Shown piece after piece: positions 7,518 to 15,891 of a DNA stretch of 64,000 nucleotides. A model generated the notes under the pieces. It saw nothing but the letters and a program-made list of their open reading frames with translations, was not told the origin of the DNA and did not search any database. This DNA comes from Variovorax sp. WS11 (GTDB lineage: Bacteria; Pseudomonadota; Gammaproteobacteria; Burkholderiales; Burkholderiaceae_C). The stretch lies in NCBI RefSeq assembly GCF_010499245.1, contig NZ_JAAGOW010000005.1, forward strand, positions 992,001-1,056,000, written 5' to 3'. The translations under genes were made by a program, and so were the position numbers. How positions within the stretch are numbered: the stretch's first letter is position 1; each line of letters opens with the position of its first letter.

Positions 7518-8719
7518 ATCGAAACGCTTTCATTTGCGACGCCCAGCGTACCCCCTTCGGCCGTTACGGCGGTGCTCTCTCGTCCATCCGCGCGGATGAT
7601 CTGGCCGCCCATCCCATCAAGGCTCTGATGGCGCGCAATCCGCGTGTAGATTGGGCGGCTGTGACCGATGTGATCTTTGGTTGCACCAACCAGGCAGGGG
7701 AAGACAACCGTAATGTCGCGCGCATGGCTTCACTTCTGGCCGGACTGCCAAGCGACGTGCCGGGTGCCACCATCAACAGGTTGTGCGGCTCGAGTTTGGA
7801 TGCCGTCGGCACGGCTGCGCGCGCCATCAAGTCCGGTGAGGCTTCGCTCCTGATCGCCGGTGGTGTCGAGAGCATGAGCCGCGCCCCTTTCGTTATGCCG
7901 AAGGCTGAATCTGCGTTCTCACGCGGCAACGTGATCCACGACACGACCATCGGCTGGCGCTTCGTAAACAAGCGGATGAAGGAGCAGTACGGCGTCGAAT
8001 CCATGCCGGAGACGGCCGAGAACGTGGCTGTGGATTACCGGATCGAGCGCGAAGCGCAGGACCGCATGGCACTGGCCTCGCAGGTCAAGGCCCTGGCGGC
8101 GCAGAAGAGCGGATTCTTCGACGCCGAGATCGTGCCGATCGCCGTACCGCAGAAGAAGGGCGATCCCATTGTCGTGAACCGCGACGAGCATCCGCGTGAG
8201 ACGTCGCTCGAGGCACTGGCGAAGTTGAAGGGCGTCGTCAAGCCGGACGGGACGGTCACAGCCGGCAATGCAAGCGGCGTCAACGACGGTGCATGTGCCG
8301 TGCTCATTGCGGATGAGGATACGGCCGCACGCCATGGCCTTACGCCGCGGGCCCGCGTCGTAGCAATGGCGACGGCCGGCGTGCCACCTCGCGTGATGGG
8401 AATTGGACCTGCGCCCGCCACGCAAAAGGTGTTGGCGCTCGCGGGGCTGACTCTGGAGCAGATTGACCTCATTGAGCTCAACGAGGCTTTCGCGGCCCAG
8501 GGTCTGGCGGTGCTCCGAATGCTGGGATTGAAGGACGACGACCCTCGTGTCAACCCGAACGGCGGAGCGATCGCCCTTGGCCATCCTCTGGGAGCCTCCG
8601 GCGCACGGCTCGCGACGACGGCTGTCAATCAACTTCATCGCACGGGCGGACGTTACGCCCTGTGCACCATGTGCGTCGGCGTGGGACAGGGCATCGCCCT
8701 GATCCTCGAGCGCGTTTAA
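7514..8719 (+). CDS. pcaF: 3-oxoadipyl-CoA-type thiolase (acetyl-CoA acyltransferase)
   Basis: 401 residues, the standard length. Q-A-G-E-D-N-R-N-V-A-R-M-A and N-R-L-C-G-S-S-L-D-A are diagnostic of the PcaF/PaaJ thiolase branch. Catalytic residues are visible: Cys91, His357 in G-H-P-L-G-A-S-G and Cys387 in C-V-G-V-G. It cleaves 3-oxoadipyl-CoA (or a close 3-oxoacyl-CoA) with CoA to succinyl-CoA and acetyl-CoA, the last step of beta-ketoadipate or phenylacetate routes. ATG 7514 overlaps the stop of the upstream receptor remnant. The SDR gene follows after 19 bp, so they probably form one transcript. The rest of the beta-ketoadipate pathway is not in the window. Confidence 0.9.
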   Translation: MNRNAFICDAQRTPFGRYGGALSSIRADDLAAHPIKALMARNPRVDWAAVTDVIFGCTNQAGEDNRNVARMASLLAGLPSDVPGATINRLCGSSLDAVGTAARAIKSGEASLLIAGGVESMSRAPFVMPKAESAFSRGNVIHDTTIGWRFVNKRMKEQYGVESMPETAENVAVDYRIEREAQDRMALASQVKALAAQKSGFFDAEIVPIAVPQKKGDPIVVNRDEHPRETSLEALAKLKGVVKPDGTVTAGNASGVNDGACAVLIADEDTAARHGLTPRARVVAMATAGVPPRVMGIGPAPATQKVLALAGLTLEQIDLIELNEAFAAQGLAVLRMLGLKDDDPRVNPNGGAIALGHPLGASGARLATTAVNQLHRTGGRYALCTMCVGVGQGIALILERV

Positions 8720-8738
8720 CTCTGAAGGAAATGGACCT

Positions 8739-9554
8739 ATGAACACGAATTCGCGATGGGGTGTCGTTATCGGCGGTGGCAATGGCATCGGCGCGGCCTG
8801 CTGCAAGGTCATGGCACAGCGCGGATGGCAGGTGGCTGTGATCGACCTGGACCTGAAGGCCGCGGAAGCGGTCGCCAAGGAGGTCGGGGGCGTCGCCTAT
8901 TCCCTGGACATCAGCGACCTGGAGGCAGTGGAACAGCTCGCCGAGAAAATCGAACGTGAACACGGGCGGCCTACCGGCATGGTGGTGGCAGCGGCCGCTT
9001 TTCAGGACAAGTACGCGCCGGACGAATTCCCGATGGATCTTTGGAGGCGCATCATCAAGGTCAACATCGAAGGCAGCTTCAACGCCAACCGTGTGTTTGC
9101 CTCGCGCATGGCGCGTTCGGGGGGCGGAAGCATCGTCAATGTCGCGTCGATCGTGGCGCATGCCGCTTCGCCCCAGCATGCGTACGGGCCAACCAAGGCG
9201 GCGGTCGCGAACATGACCAGGAACTTCGCGGCGCAATACGGCAAGAGCGGGGTCCGTGTGAACTCTGTCTCGCCGGGCGCCGTTCTCGTCGATCGTGTGA
9301 AGGCGAGAGCGCCTGGCCGTTACGCCACGGACATCGATGCGCAGATGGCGCTGGGCCGGCGCATTCAGCCGGTCGAGATCGCGGAGGGCATCGAGTTCCT
9401 CCTGTCGGACCGTGCGTCGGCAATCACTGGCGTGGACCTCATGATCGATGCCGGCTGGGCGGTGGCCAACTCGTGGCACATCTATGGTGGTGTTCCTGGT
9501 CCGATGGCGGAGGGCAATGCACCCCCGCAGGGTGTCGATCCCTCGCTCGAGTGA
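8739..9554 (+). CDS. short-chain dehydrogenase/reductase (SDR)
   Basis: 271 residues. Cofactor motif G-G-G-N-G-I-G near the N terminus, V-N-V-A-S at the catalytic Ser, Y-G-P-T-K as the YxxxK pair, then S-P-G-A-V and a C-terminal I-D-A-G-W: a complete classical SDR. The C-terminal extension after this (Y-G-G-V-P-G-P-M) is longer than usual. ATG 8739 follows GAAGGAAATGG. It is cotranscribed with the thiolase, so a hydroxyacyl-CoA or alcohol dehydrogenase role in the same acid pathway is plausible but unproven. Confidence 0.88.
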   Translation: MNTNSRWGVVIGGGNGIGAACCKVMAQRGWQVAVIDLDLKAAEAVAKEVGGVAYSLDISDLEAVEQLAEKIEREHGRPTGMVVAAAAFQDKYAPDEFPMDLWRRIIKVNIEGSFNANRVFASRMARSGGGSIVNVASIVAHAASPQHAYGPTKAAVANMTRNFAAQYGKSGVRVNSVSPGAVLVDRVKARAPGRYATDIDAQMALGRRIQPVEIAEGIEFLLSDRASAITGVDLMIDAGWAVANSWHIYGGVPGPMAEGNAPPQGVDPSLE

Positions 9555-9954
9555 CAGGTTTCACTCCTTTCGCGGCCAGGTAGTGGCGCGGGAAGGTGCG
9601 CTGCGCGTGGAGCGCGCTGGCCACCTTTTCGATGATCGTCACTCTGGGTCCGAGCAGCGCCGCCCTGTGCGTGCACGCGCGCCGCGCCGTTCGACGCGGC
9701 TGCTCGCGCGCGCGCAGTGGCGCCGGCACCTTGCGGCTGCTCTGTTGCAGCTCGGGCGGCCCGAGCCCGTCTGTCATCCGGCCGTCGCCGGCAGACGATC
9801 GCGGGATCAAGATGAAGTCGGGGCGTTGGCCGTCCGGCGCATGGCCGCGGCGGAGCTCAAGATGTCGGCAAGTCGTCAGCTTGCATTTGTGGATCTTGCT
9901 GTTTAGTTCAGGCACGATCTCGTTGCAGCGGCTACGCATGAGCTAGTTGACGCA
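9555..9954. other. intergenic region, possible gene debris
   Basis: 400 bp between the SDR and LysR stop codons. Arg/Ala-rich frames on both strands have no recognisable domain. It may be decayed coding sequence; I could not assign a family. Confidence 0.35.
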
Positions 9955-10848
9955 TCAAAGTCTGGCGAACGCCTCGAGCAGAAAATCGACGAACGCCCGC
10001 ACCTTGCGCGACATTCCACGGCTAGAAGGCCAGACCGCATAGAGATCCGCGTCACCGGGCCGCGGGTTGACCTTGTAATCGGTCAGGACCTTCACGAGCC
10101 GACGTTCCGCCAAGTGCTGCCGCACCATCCACTCGTGAACCACGATGATCCCGATGTCCGCAAGCGCTGACGAGAGCAGGATGAGGCCGTTGTCCGTTCG
10201 GATGCTGCCCCGTGCCTCGACCTCTACGTATTCGCCTTCCTTGGTGAATGACCACCGCGTGCCGAAGGTGGCGGCGGTATAGAGCAGGCAGTTGTGCTGG
10301 GGCAGATCCTGCGGGATATGCGGAACGCCATGCCGTTCAAAATAGGCCTGTGTGCCGCAGACTATTCGCTGGCTCCGACTCAGGCGTCGCGCAACGATAT
10401 GGGAGTCAGGCAGGTGGCCCAGCCATACCGCCACGTCGATGTTGTTCGCGATGAGATCCTGCCTTTCGTCGGTCAACTGGATCTCGAGGCAGAGTTCAGG
10501 ATACTGGGCGAGCAGCTTCGGCAGTTCGGGAACCACCACGGTCGTGCCCATAGCAACACGCAACGACACACGCAGGAGGCCCTTTACCTCCTCCTGGAGC
10601 GACCTTGCCTCCGACACGGCGTTTTCTAGATCATTCGAGATGCCTGTGACGCGTTCATAGAACCGGCGACCCGCATCGGTGGGTGAGAGGCCGCGCGTGT
10701 TGCGATTCAAGAGCCGAACACCAAGCTCTTCCTCAAGCGATTTCACCTGGCGGGCCACGGCGCTGACTGAGGTTTCGCCCGCTGCGCTCGAGAAGCTTCC
10801 CGCCTCTACTACCTTGATGAAGGTTCTAATACAGGTGAACTCATCCAT
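9955..10848 (-). CDS. LysR-family transcriptional regulator
   Basis: 297 residues, normal for the family. N-terminal winged helix: F-I-K-V-V-E-A-G-S-F-S-S-A-A, then V-A-R-Q-V-K-S-L-E-E-E-L-G-V-R-L-L-N-R; C-terminal effector domain with D-V-A-V-W-L-G. ATG 10848 sits behind GGAGACGCA. The protein is a close paralogue, by eye, of the regulator at 49939-50874 (shared R-L-L-N-R, D-E-R-x-D-L-I-A-N, R-R-L-S and S-R-K-V-R-x-F-V-D-F-L-L-E). It follows the isocitrate-lyase-family gene on the same strand with a 58-bp gap, which is its likely target. Confidence 0.93.
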   Translation of the reverse strand: MDEFTCIRTFIKVVEAGSFSSAAGETSVSAVARQVKSLEEELGVRLLNRNTRGLSPTDAGRRFYERVTGISNDLENAVSEARSLQEEVKGLLRVSLRVAMGTTVVVPELPKLLAQYPELCLEIQLTDERQDLIANNIDVAVWLGHLPDSHIVARRLSRSQRIVCGTQAYFERHGVPHIPQDLPQHNCLLYTAATFGTRWSFTKEGEYVEVEARGSIRTDNGLILLSSALADIGIIVVHEWMVRQHLAERRLVKVLTDYKVNPRPGDADLYAVWPSSRGMSRKVRAFVDFLLEAFARL

Positions 10849-10906
10849 TGCGTCTCCTTGCCCAGATTGTAGGCAAGGAGCATCAGCAAGTGAGTCGTGG
10901 AGGTCC

Positions 10907-11797
10907 CTATGTCTTCGCGGGCTGCGGCGTCGGAGAAGCGAATCGCTTCTCGGTCTCCTGCAGGTGCGGTAGCCCGCCGAGCTCGGTGAATTCCTGGAAT
11001 GTCGCGCATCGATCAAGGATGCCGGCGACGCTGCCTGTGCGCCGGATTTCAGCGAGCACTTCCGTCATCGCCTTGATCGCCGCCAATGCCGTAAAGTTCG
11101 GCAGGATCATGAGCTTGTACCCGAGACGGGTGACCTCATCTGCCGAAAGGTAGGGCGTTTTCCCGCTTGTCGGAAGGTTGAACAGGTGCGCGCCAGGCAG
11201 GCGCTGCGGGATGTCCGCGATCTCGTCGACTGTGCGGGCTGATTCGATGAACAGCATGTCCGCGCCGGCTTCCAAGTAGGCCTCGCCGCGACGGATCACT
11301 TCGTCCATTCCCGCGACCAGCAAAGCATCGCAACGGGCGATGATCATGAAGTCCGGGTCAGAACGCGCAGCGACAGCCGCGCGGATCTTCTGCGCCGCCT
11401 CCGCCAACGGCACCAGCGTTTTGCCCGGTAGGCTTCCGCAACGCTTGGGAAACTCCTGGTCTTCGAGGTGGATGGCCGCGACGCCTGCGCGTTCATACTC
11501 TCTAACCGTGCGCTGCACGTTCAGCTGGTTACCGAATCCGGTGTCGGCGTCGGCGATCACCGGCACGGAGACGCACTGCGCGATGGCCGCCGCGTTCTCC
11601 ACCATCTCTGTCATGGTGATGAGACCCAGGTCGGCCACGCCAAGGCGGCTGAGCGCCGTACCGCCCCCCGGCATGTAGACGGCCTCGAAGCCGGCCTGCT
11701 CGGCAAGCTTGGCTGGCATGGGGCCAAATGCACCCGCGGCAACCAAGGCATGGTCGCGCTTCAGCAGCCGGCGCAGTTTGGTCGTTGCTCTTTCCAT
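10907..11797 (-). CDS. isocitrate lyase/PEP mutase superfamily enzyme (2-methylisocitrate lyase or oxaloacetate decarboxylase type)
   Basis: 296 residues. P-V-I-A-D-A-D-T-G-F-G-N (metal-binding Asp pair), A-A-I-H-L-E-D-Q-E-F-P-K-R-C-G (the KRCG lyase loop) and I-A-R-C-D-A are signature segments. Having K-R-C-G-S-L-P-G points to a C-C bond-cleaving lyase rather than a mutase. Lyases of this family split 2-alkylmalate or isocitrate-type acids. ATG 11797 chosen by domain start; an upstream in-frame ATG 57 bp away would add 19 residues, and neither has a strong ribosome-binding site. A TTCCTAGAAT element lies 9 bp before this ATG. Confidence 0.82.
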   Translation of the reverse strand: MERATTKLRRLLKRDHALVAAGAFGPMPAKLAEQAGFEAVYMPGGGTALSRLGVADLGLITMTEMVENAAAIAQCVSVPVIADADTGFGNQLNVQRTVREYERAGVAAIHLEDQEFPKRCGSLPGKTLVPLAEAAQKIRAAVAARSDPDFMIIARCDALLVAGMDEVIRRGEAYLEAGADMLFIESARTVDEIADIPQRLPGAHLFNLPTSGKTPYLSADEVTRLGYKLMILPNFTALAAIKAMTEVLAEIRRTGSVAGILDRCATFQEFTELGGLPHLQETEKRFASPTPQPAKT

Positions 11798-11805
11798 CGC
11801 AACAG

Positions 11806-11815
11806 ATTCTAGGAA
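11806..11815 (-). promoter_or_regulatory. recurrent TTCCTAGAAT element before the lyase gene
   Basis: TTCCTAGAAT read on the minus strand ends 9 bp before ATG 11797. If TAGAAT were a -10 box, the mRNA would be almost leaderless, or the true start would be further upstream. Same ten bases as at 5386, 5689 and 48528. Confidence 0.3.
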
Positions 11816-12206
11816 GGCCGCCAGAACGAGGCTACGCCCCGACACGGCAAGGTTCATTGCCTGGGGCGCAAAGATCGCTGGACCGCCTTCAGGCTTGCGC
11901 TGCGCGCTGACAGGACAGACGCCGAGACGCACCGCACTGCGTCGACGCGTGTGCAATTGGCCTTCTGCATGCCGATCGCGATGTCCGGATATCGCGGTCG
12001 CGAGTCGATCGGCGAACCCACGTCGATCAAGGGAGGCGGAGAACCGCTGAAGGTCATGCGAGCGCGAGGCGATGACGCTTGGCATTCCTCGGTCGGGGTT
12101 TACCCCGGCAAAACTCGGCGTGAGTCGCCAAAGTGCTTCGCGTCCGGAGTCATTGATCGACGCCGCCGCAGTGCCTAAGCTGCATCGGCAATTCGAGACA
12201 ATCTCC
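11816..12206. other. divergent intergenic region
   Basis: Spacer between the lyase and the tandem TTT receptors. No domain is recognisable in any frame. Promoters for both directions are expected here. Confidence 0.4.
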
Positions 12207-13187
12207 ATGACCATTTCCCGCCTCTTGCTTCTGACCTTGCTCACCATCTGCACGGCGGCGTCCGCGCAGGGGTTTCCCGACAAGTCGAAGCAGCTGCGAA
12301 TCCTGGTGCCGTTCGGCGCAGGGAGCGGCAACGATGTGATCGCACGTGCGTATGCCCGAGCGATCAGCGAAGAGTCGGGCCAACCGACCATCGTCGAGAA
12401 CAAGCCCGGCGCCGAAGCCGTTATCGGGGTGGAAGCGGCGAAGAGCGCGGCGCCGGACGGCTACACGATCCTGTTTGGCAACAGCTCGACGCACGTGCTG
12501 AACGTGCACATGCTGCAGAAGCTGCCCTACGATCCCGTCGCCGATTTCATTCCGCTGAGCGGGGTCGCGAGCGTCGCGCTTGTGATGAATGGGGGACCAT
12601 CGACGAAGTTTCGTTCCGTCAAGGAGGTGGTCGAGGCTGCGCGCGCGAATCCGGGTAAGCTGTCCTATGGCAGCGGGACCACCTCCACGCGGCTGGCCAT
12701 GGAGATGCTGGAGCATCTGGCCAAGGTGCAACTGCTGTCGGTTCCGTACAAGGCGATGGCGCAGGCCGCGGCGGCCCTCAGCGGAGGGGAGATCGATCTG
12801 CTCGTGACCGATGTGTCGACCGCACTCCCGCACTACCAGGCAGGCCGTATGCGTCCGCTCGGCACGACGGGCCCGAAGCGACTGACTGCCTTGCCCGACG
12901 TTCCAACTCTGCGTGAGCAAGGCATCTCACAGTACGAATTTACCGCATGGTCAGCCATGTTCGTTCCGGCGCGCACGCCATCGCCGGTCGTCGACAAGCT
13001 GCGGTTGCTCTTCCAGCAGGCGGCGCAGTCGAAGTATGTCGGTGACGCGCTGGCGCTGAACTCGCAAGAACCCTTCGACATGAACACCGCGCAACTGAAC
13101 GCGCGGATCCGAACGGACCTCGACCACTGGGGAAAGGTGCTGAGGGACCTCAAGGGGACAGCGATTTCACCGAGGTCAAAAGAATGA
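12207..13187 (+). CDS. TTT (Bug) family periplasmic receptor, first of a tandem pair
   Basis: 326 residues. Short hydrophobic signal ending A-A-S-A-Q; mature start L-R-I-L-V-P-F-G-A-G-S-G-N-D-V-I-A-R, N-K-P-G-A-E, A-P-D-G-Y-T-I, L-P-D-V-P-T-L. The usual G-A-G-G loop is G-A-E-A here, a small deviation. ATG 12207 follows ACAATCTCC, a weak ribosome-binding site. It is followed 13 bp later by a second, divergent receptor; both likely serve one uptake regulon with the MaoC gene downstream. Ligand unknown. Confidence 0.9.
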   Translation: MTISRLLLLTLLTICTAASAQGFPDKSKQLRILVPFGAGSGNDVIARAYARAISEESGQPTIVENKPGAEAVIGVEAAKSAAPDGYTILFGNSSTHVLNVHMLQKLPYDPVADFIPLSGVASVALVMNGGPSTKFRSVKEVVEAARANPGKLSYGSGTTSTRLAMEMLEHLAKVQLLSVPYKAMAQAAAALSGGEIDLLVTDVSTALPHYQAGRMRPLGTTGPKRLTALPDVPTLREQGISQYEFTAWSAMFVPARTPSPVVDKLRLLFQQAAQSKYVGDALALNSQEPFDMNTAQLNARIRTDLDHWGKVLRDLKGTAISPRSKE

Positions 13188-13200
13188 AGGAGACGCATTG

Positions 13201-14196
13201 ATGAATACTCGCCCTGCGATCGCATACTCGCACGCTGCACTGACGCGCCGGCGCGCCCTCGCTTTGCTGGCGGTTGCTGGCGCCTCGCCAGCCGCATTCG
13301 GGCAACAGGAAGGTCGTGTGCGGCTGATTGTGCCGACGAGCGCTGGTTCGGGCACGGATGCGACGGCCCGGGCTCTCCAGCCAGGACTGGGCGCCGCCCT
13401 TGGAGTTCCCGTCATCGTGGAAAACATGCCGGGAGCCGCCGGCGTGATAGGGTTGCAAGCAGTGGCACGCGCGGCGCCGCAAGACATGACGCTTGCGGTG
13501 ATCACCAACAGCCTCGTGGTCTTGCCCAGCGTGATGAAGGGATTTCCGCTGGATGTGACCAGGGATTTCACGCCCATCAGCATGCTGGTGACCATCCCAC
13601 TGGTGCTGGCCGTGAATTCGAAGGTTCCGGCCAGCAATGCCAAGGAACTGATTGCGCTTCTCAAGAGCAAGCCGGATGCACTGAATTTCGGATCGTCCGG
13701 CTCTGGCTCCGTGGCCCATCTGGCAACCGAGATGTTCCTGGATGAAGCAGGCGTCAAGGCCCGGCACATTCCCTTTCAGGGACCCAATCCCATGACAGTC
13801 GCCTTGATCGGCGGGCAAATCGAGTTTGGAACGCAAGGATTGTCTGTCTTCCAGCCGCACTTCAAGAGCGGCACGCTTCGCGCCATCGGCGTGTGCTCGA
13901 CCAAGCGAAGCGCGGCTGCACCTGACATTCCGACGTTCGTGGAACAGGGCCTTCCCAATCTTGTCTGCGAAGCCTGGGTGACGCTGCTCGCGCCCAAGGG
14001 CATGGCGCCCGCGACGGTGAAGAAGCTGAATGACGCGACGGCCCAGGCATTCTCAAATTCAGCCACCAAGGACGAACTCACACGGCAGGGCAGCGTGGTG
14101 ATGCTTTCCAGCCCCGAGGACGCCCAGGCGACGATCCGGCAAGACGTCCTCAAGTTCGCCGCGCTTGTAAAGAAGATCGGTTTGACGCCACAGTGA
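13201..14196 (+). CDS. TTT (Bug) family periplasmic receptor, second of a tandem pair
   Basis: 331 residues. Twin-arginine-like start T-R-R-R-A-L-A-L-L-A-V-A-G-A-S and A-F-G-Q cleavage region. Mature part has L-I-V-P-T-S-A-G-S-G-T-D-A-T-A-R, N-M-P-G-A-A-G and A-P-D-I-P-T-F. The common A-D-G-Y-T motif is replaced by A-P-Q-D-M-T, so the ligand loop differs from the neighbour. ATG 13201 is preceded by GAAGGAGACGCATTG. Operon with the genes on both sides. Confidence 0.9.
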   Translation: MNTRPAIAYSHAALTRRRALALLAVAGASPAAFGQQEGRVRLIVPTSAGSGTDATARALQPGLGAALGVPVIVENMPGAAGVIGLQAVARAAPQDMTLAVITNSLVVLPSVMKGFPLDVTRDFTPISMLVTIPLVLAVNSKVPASNAKELIALLKSKPDALNFGSSGSGSVAHLATEMFLDEAGVKARHIPFQGPNPMTVALIGGQIEFGTQGLSVFQPHFKSGTLRAIGVCSTKRSAAAPDIPTFVEQGLPNLVCEAWVTLLAPKGMAPATVKKLNDATAQAFSNSATKDELTRQGSVVMLSSPEDAQATIRQDVLKFAALVKKIGLTPQ

Positions 14197-14214
14197 CGCA
14201 CGAGAGGAGTCACC

Positions 14215-14754
14215 ATGAATGAACAAGCGGAGAAGGAGTCCCCACCCGACGTGTATTTCGAAGACGTCGAAGTCGGCGCAAGACTCGCGGTGCCAGGCCG
14301 AGCCGTCACCGAGACGGACTTGCTGGACTTCGCGCGCCTCTCCGGGGACCACCATCCGATCCACATCGACGAGGCTTATGCGCGCGACACGCCATATAAG
14401 CATCGCATCGCACACGGCCCGTTCGGCATTGCGTTGGCGATCGGCGCATTTTCGAAACTCCAGCAGTTCCAAAAGGCTGCCATCGCGATGACGGATGTGC
14501 GCGAATGGACGTTCCGGGCTCCCGTGTTTGTCGGTGACGTTCTATCGCTCGAGATGACCATCCTCTCGAAGCGGAGAACCCGTGTGGCGGCCGGCGTCGT
14601 GGACAGGCATCTTCGCTTGCGGAAACAGGACGGGACCATTGCCCAGGAGGGTCTGTCCGGACTGCTGCTGGCATGCCGCACGGTCGAATCGCAGGTGCCG
14701 GATCTGGAGCCAGAGAACGAGGTGCTCAACGACATGCTCGGCCTTGACCAGTAA
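14215..14754 (+). CDS. MaoC-family dehydratase (enoyl-CoA hydratase type)
   Basis: 179 residues. Y-F-E-D-V-E-V-G near the start, then F-A-R-L-S-G-D-H-H-P-I-H-I-D-E-A-Y-A, the hotdog-fold hydratase motif with the catalytic Asp/His pair, and R-I-A-H-G-P-F-G. Acts on a CoA thioester in the cytoplasm. ATG 14215 has GAGAGGAGTCACC before it and lies 18 bp after the second TTT receptor, so it is probably cotranscribed with the receptors. Confidence 0.88.
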   Translation: MNEQAEKESPPDVYFEDVEVGARLAVPGRAVTETDLLDFARLSGDHHPIHIDEAYARDTPYKHRIAHGPFGIALAIGAFSKLQQFQKAAIAMTDVREWTFRAPVFVGDVLSLEMTILSKRRTRVAAGVVDRHLRLRKQDGTIAQEGLSGLLLACRTVESQVPDLEPENEVLNDMLGLDQ

Positions 14755-14929
14755 GTCCAGGCCATTTCCGATGCCTTTGTGCAGCCGTGCAACCACGGCA
14801 CCTGAGACCAGGCGCGAAGTCGGATCACTGCGATTGGAGAGACCCATACATTGCTGACCCGAATATAACGAAAAGGACGCGCTCGCCGTACGAGCGGACC
14901 TGTTTGCGAACGCAGGTGTCCAACTTGAG
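14755..14929. other. convergent spacer
   Basis: Between the MaoC stop and the decayed cupin tail. No gene seen. Confidence 0.4.
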
Positions 14930-15155
14930 GCATTGGCCGAACTTCTCGGTGGATGGAGTCACCGACAGCAACCAGCGTCACCGGCTTCATACGTGAATTT
15001 TCCCCACCCCTCGCGCATCAGGACCATGTGGAACCGCGCTTCATGCAGGTGCCAGCCTTTCCCTTGCTTTGGCGCCTTCGCCGCACGTCTTTGTACTGGA
15101 TGAAATCACGCAGGTCGTCGCCGCGCCAAGCCGTGTCGCCAAGCTTCACGTGGGG
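14930..15155 (-). pseudogene. decayed cupin, paralogue of the intact cupin at 23688-24176
   Basis: Read on the minus strand in three successive frames, it gives H-V-K-L-G-D-T-A-W-R-G-D-D-L-R-D-F-I-Q-Y-K-D, then A-P-K-Q-G-K-G-W-H-L-H-E-A-R-F-H-M-V-L-M, then V-T-L-V-A-V-G-D-S-I-H-R. These align in order with the intact cupin (H-V-K-P-G-D-T-E-W-R..., W-H-V-H-E-A-E-F-H..., V-T-L-V-E-A-G-D-C-V-H). At least two frameshifts and the loss of about 20 codons destroy it. It lies straight behind the aldolase-II gene, so it was probably the last gene of that operon. Confidence 0.75.
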
Positions 15156-15180
15156 AAGGCGCGTCGCACTTTCTGAGTAT

Positions 15181-15891
15181 CTATGGTGCAACTTTCGAGT
15201 TGCATTCCAGATCGCCAAACGTCATGTGGTCCCACATGCGCTGCTCCACGCGCCCGTTCCAGTCCGCGCGCTTCTGCGCCTCGTCGGGTTTGAGCAGGGG
15301 GGCCTGGTCCTTGCCTCCCGAGGCGCGTATCGCCAGCTCGATCCTGCACATGTCCTCGAGGTAGACGCACAGCGCGATCGCTTGCTGCATGTTGCTGGCG
15401 GCGACCACTGCACCGTTGCCGCGCATGATGATGCCGGCGGCCTGTCCCAGCGCGGCTGCCACGCCGCCGGCCAGCTCATCGGTGCGCATCAGGCGGGCGT
15501 CGTCCCAATAGACAGGTCTCGGATAGAAGAAGGCGCTCAACCCATGCCTGCATTCCGGCGCCTGGCCGAGAACCGACATGGTGAGCACATTGGGCGGGAA
15601 GACGCGGCAGATGGCGCCCACGTCCGGGCGCATCCGGTAGATGAATTGGTGGACGCGCACCTCGCCGAGCACGCCGCCGGGCAGTGCGCCGACGATGGGA
15701 GCGACAGTCCCTTCGTCCGTGGGCAGGATGGTGCCCATTGCCTTGGAGGCGCAGACCAGCAACTCGCTGTCGCTTAGCCGCGCCGAGCAGTGACCATAGG
15801 CCCCCACCAGCCCGGCACGGGCCAGTGCCCTGGCGGCCTTGCGGACGGTAACTTCAGCGGCGGCGCGCTCCAGGCCGATTGCGGCGGCCAT
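15181..15891 (-). CDS. class II aldolase/adducin-fold protein lacking canonical zinc ligands
   Basis: 236 residues, usual length. Helix R-P-D-V-G-A and the R-G-N-G-A-V-V-A-A segment place it in the aldolase-II family, which includes aldolases and the decarboxylases of carboxylated ring-cleavage products (for example CmtD and PhtC types). The family's His-x-His metal pair after R-P-D-V is replaced by C-R-V-F-P-P, and the late His (usually N-H-G) is R-G-N-G, so classical zinc binding looks lost. Start ATG 15891 overlaps the FAH-family stop (TGATG): tight translational coupling. Likely role: a step after ring cleavage, chemistry uncertain. Confidence 0.8.
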   Translation of the reverse strand: MAAAIGLERAAAEVTVRKAARALARAGLVGAYGHCSARLSDSELLVCASKAMGTILPTDEGTVAPIVGALPGGVLGEVRVHQFIYRMRPDVGAICRVFPPNVLTMSVLGQAPECRHGLSAFFYPRPVYWDDARLMRTDELAGGVAAALGQAAGIIMRGNGAVVAASNMQQAIALCVYLEDMCRIELAIRASGGKDQAPLLKPDEAQKRADWNGRVEQRMWDHMTFGDLECNSKVAP

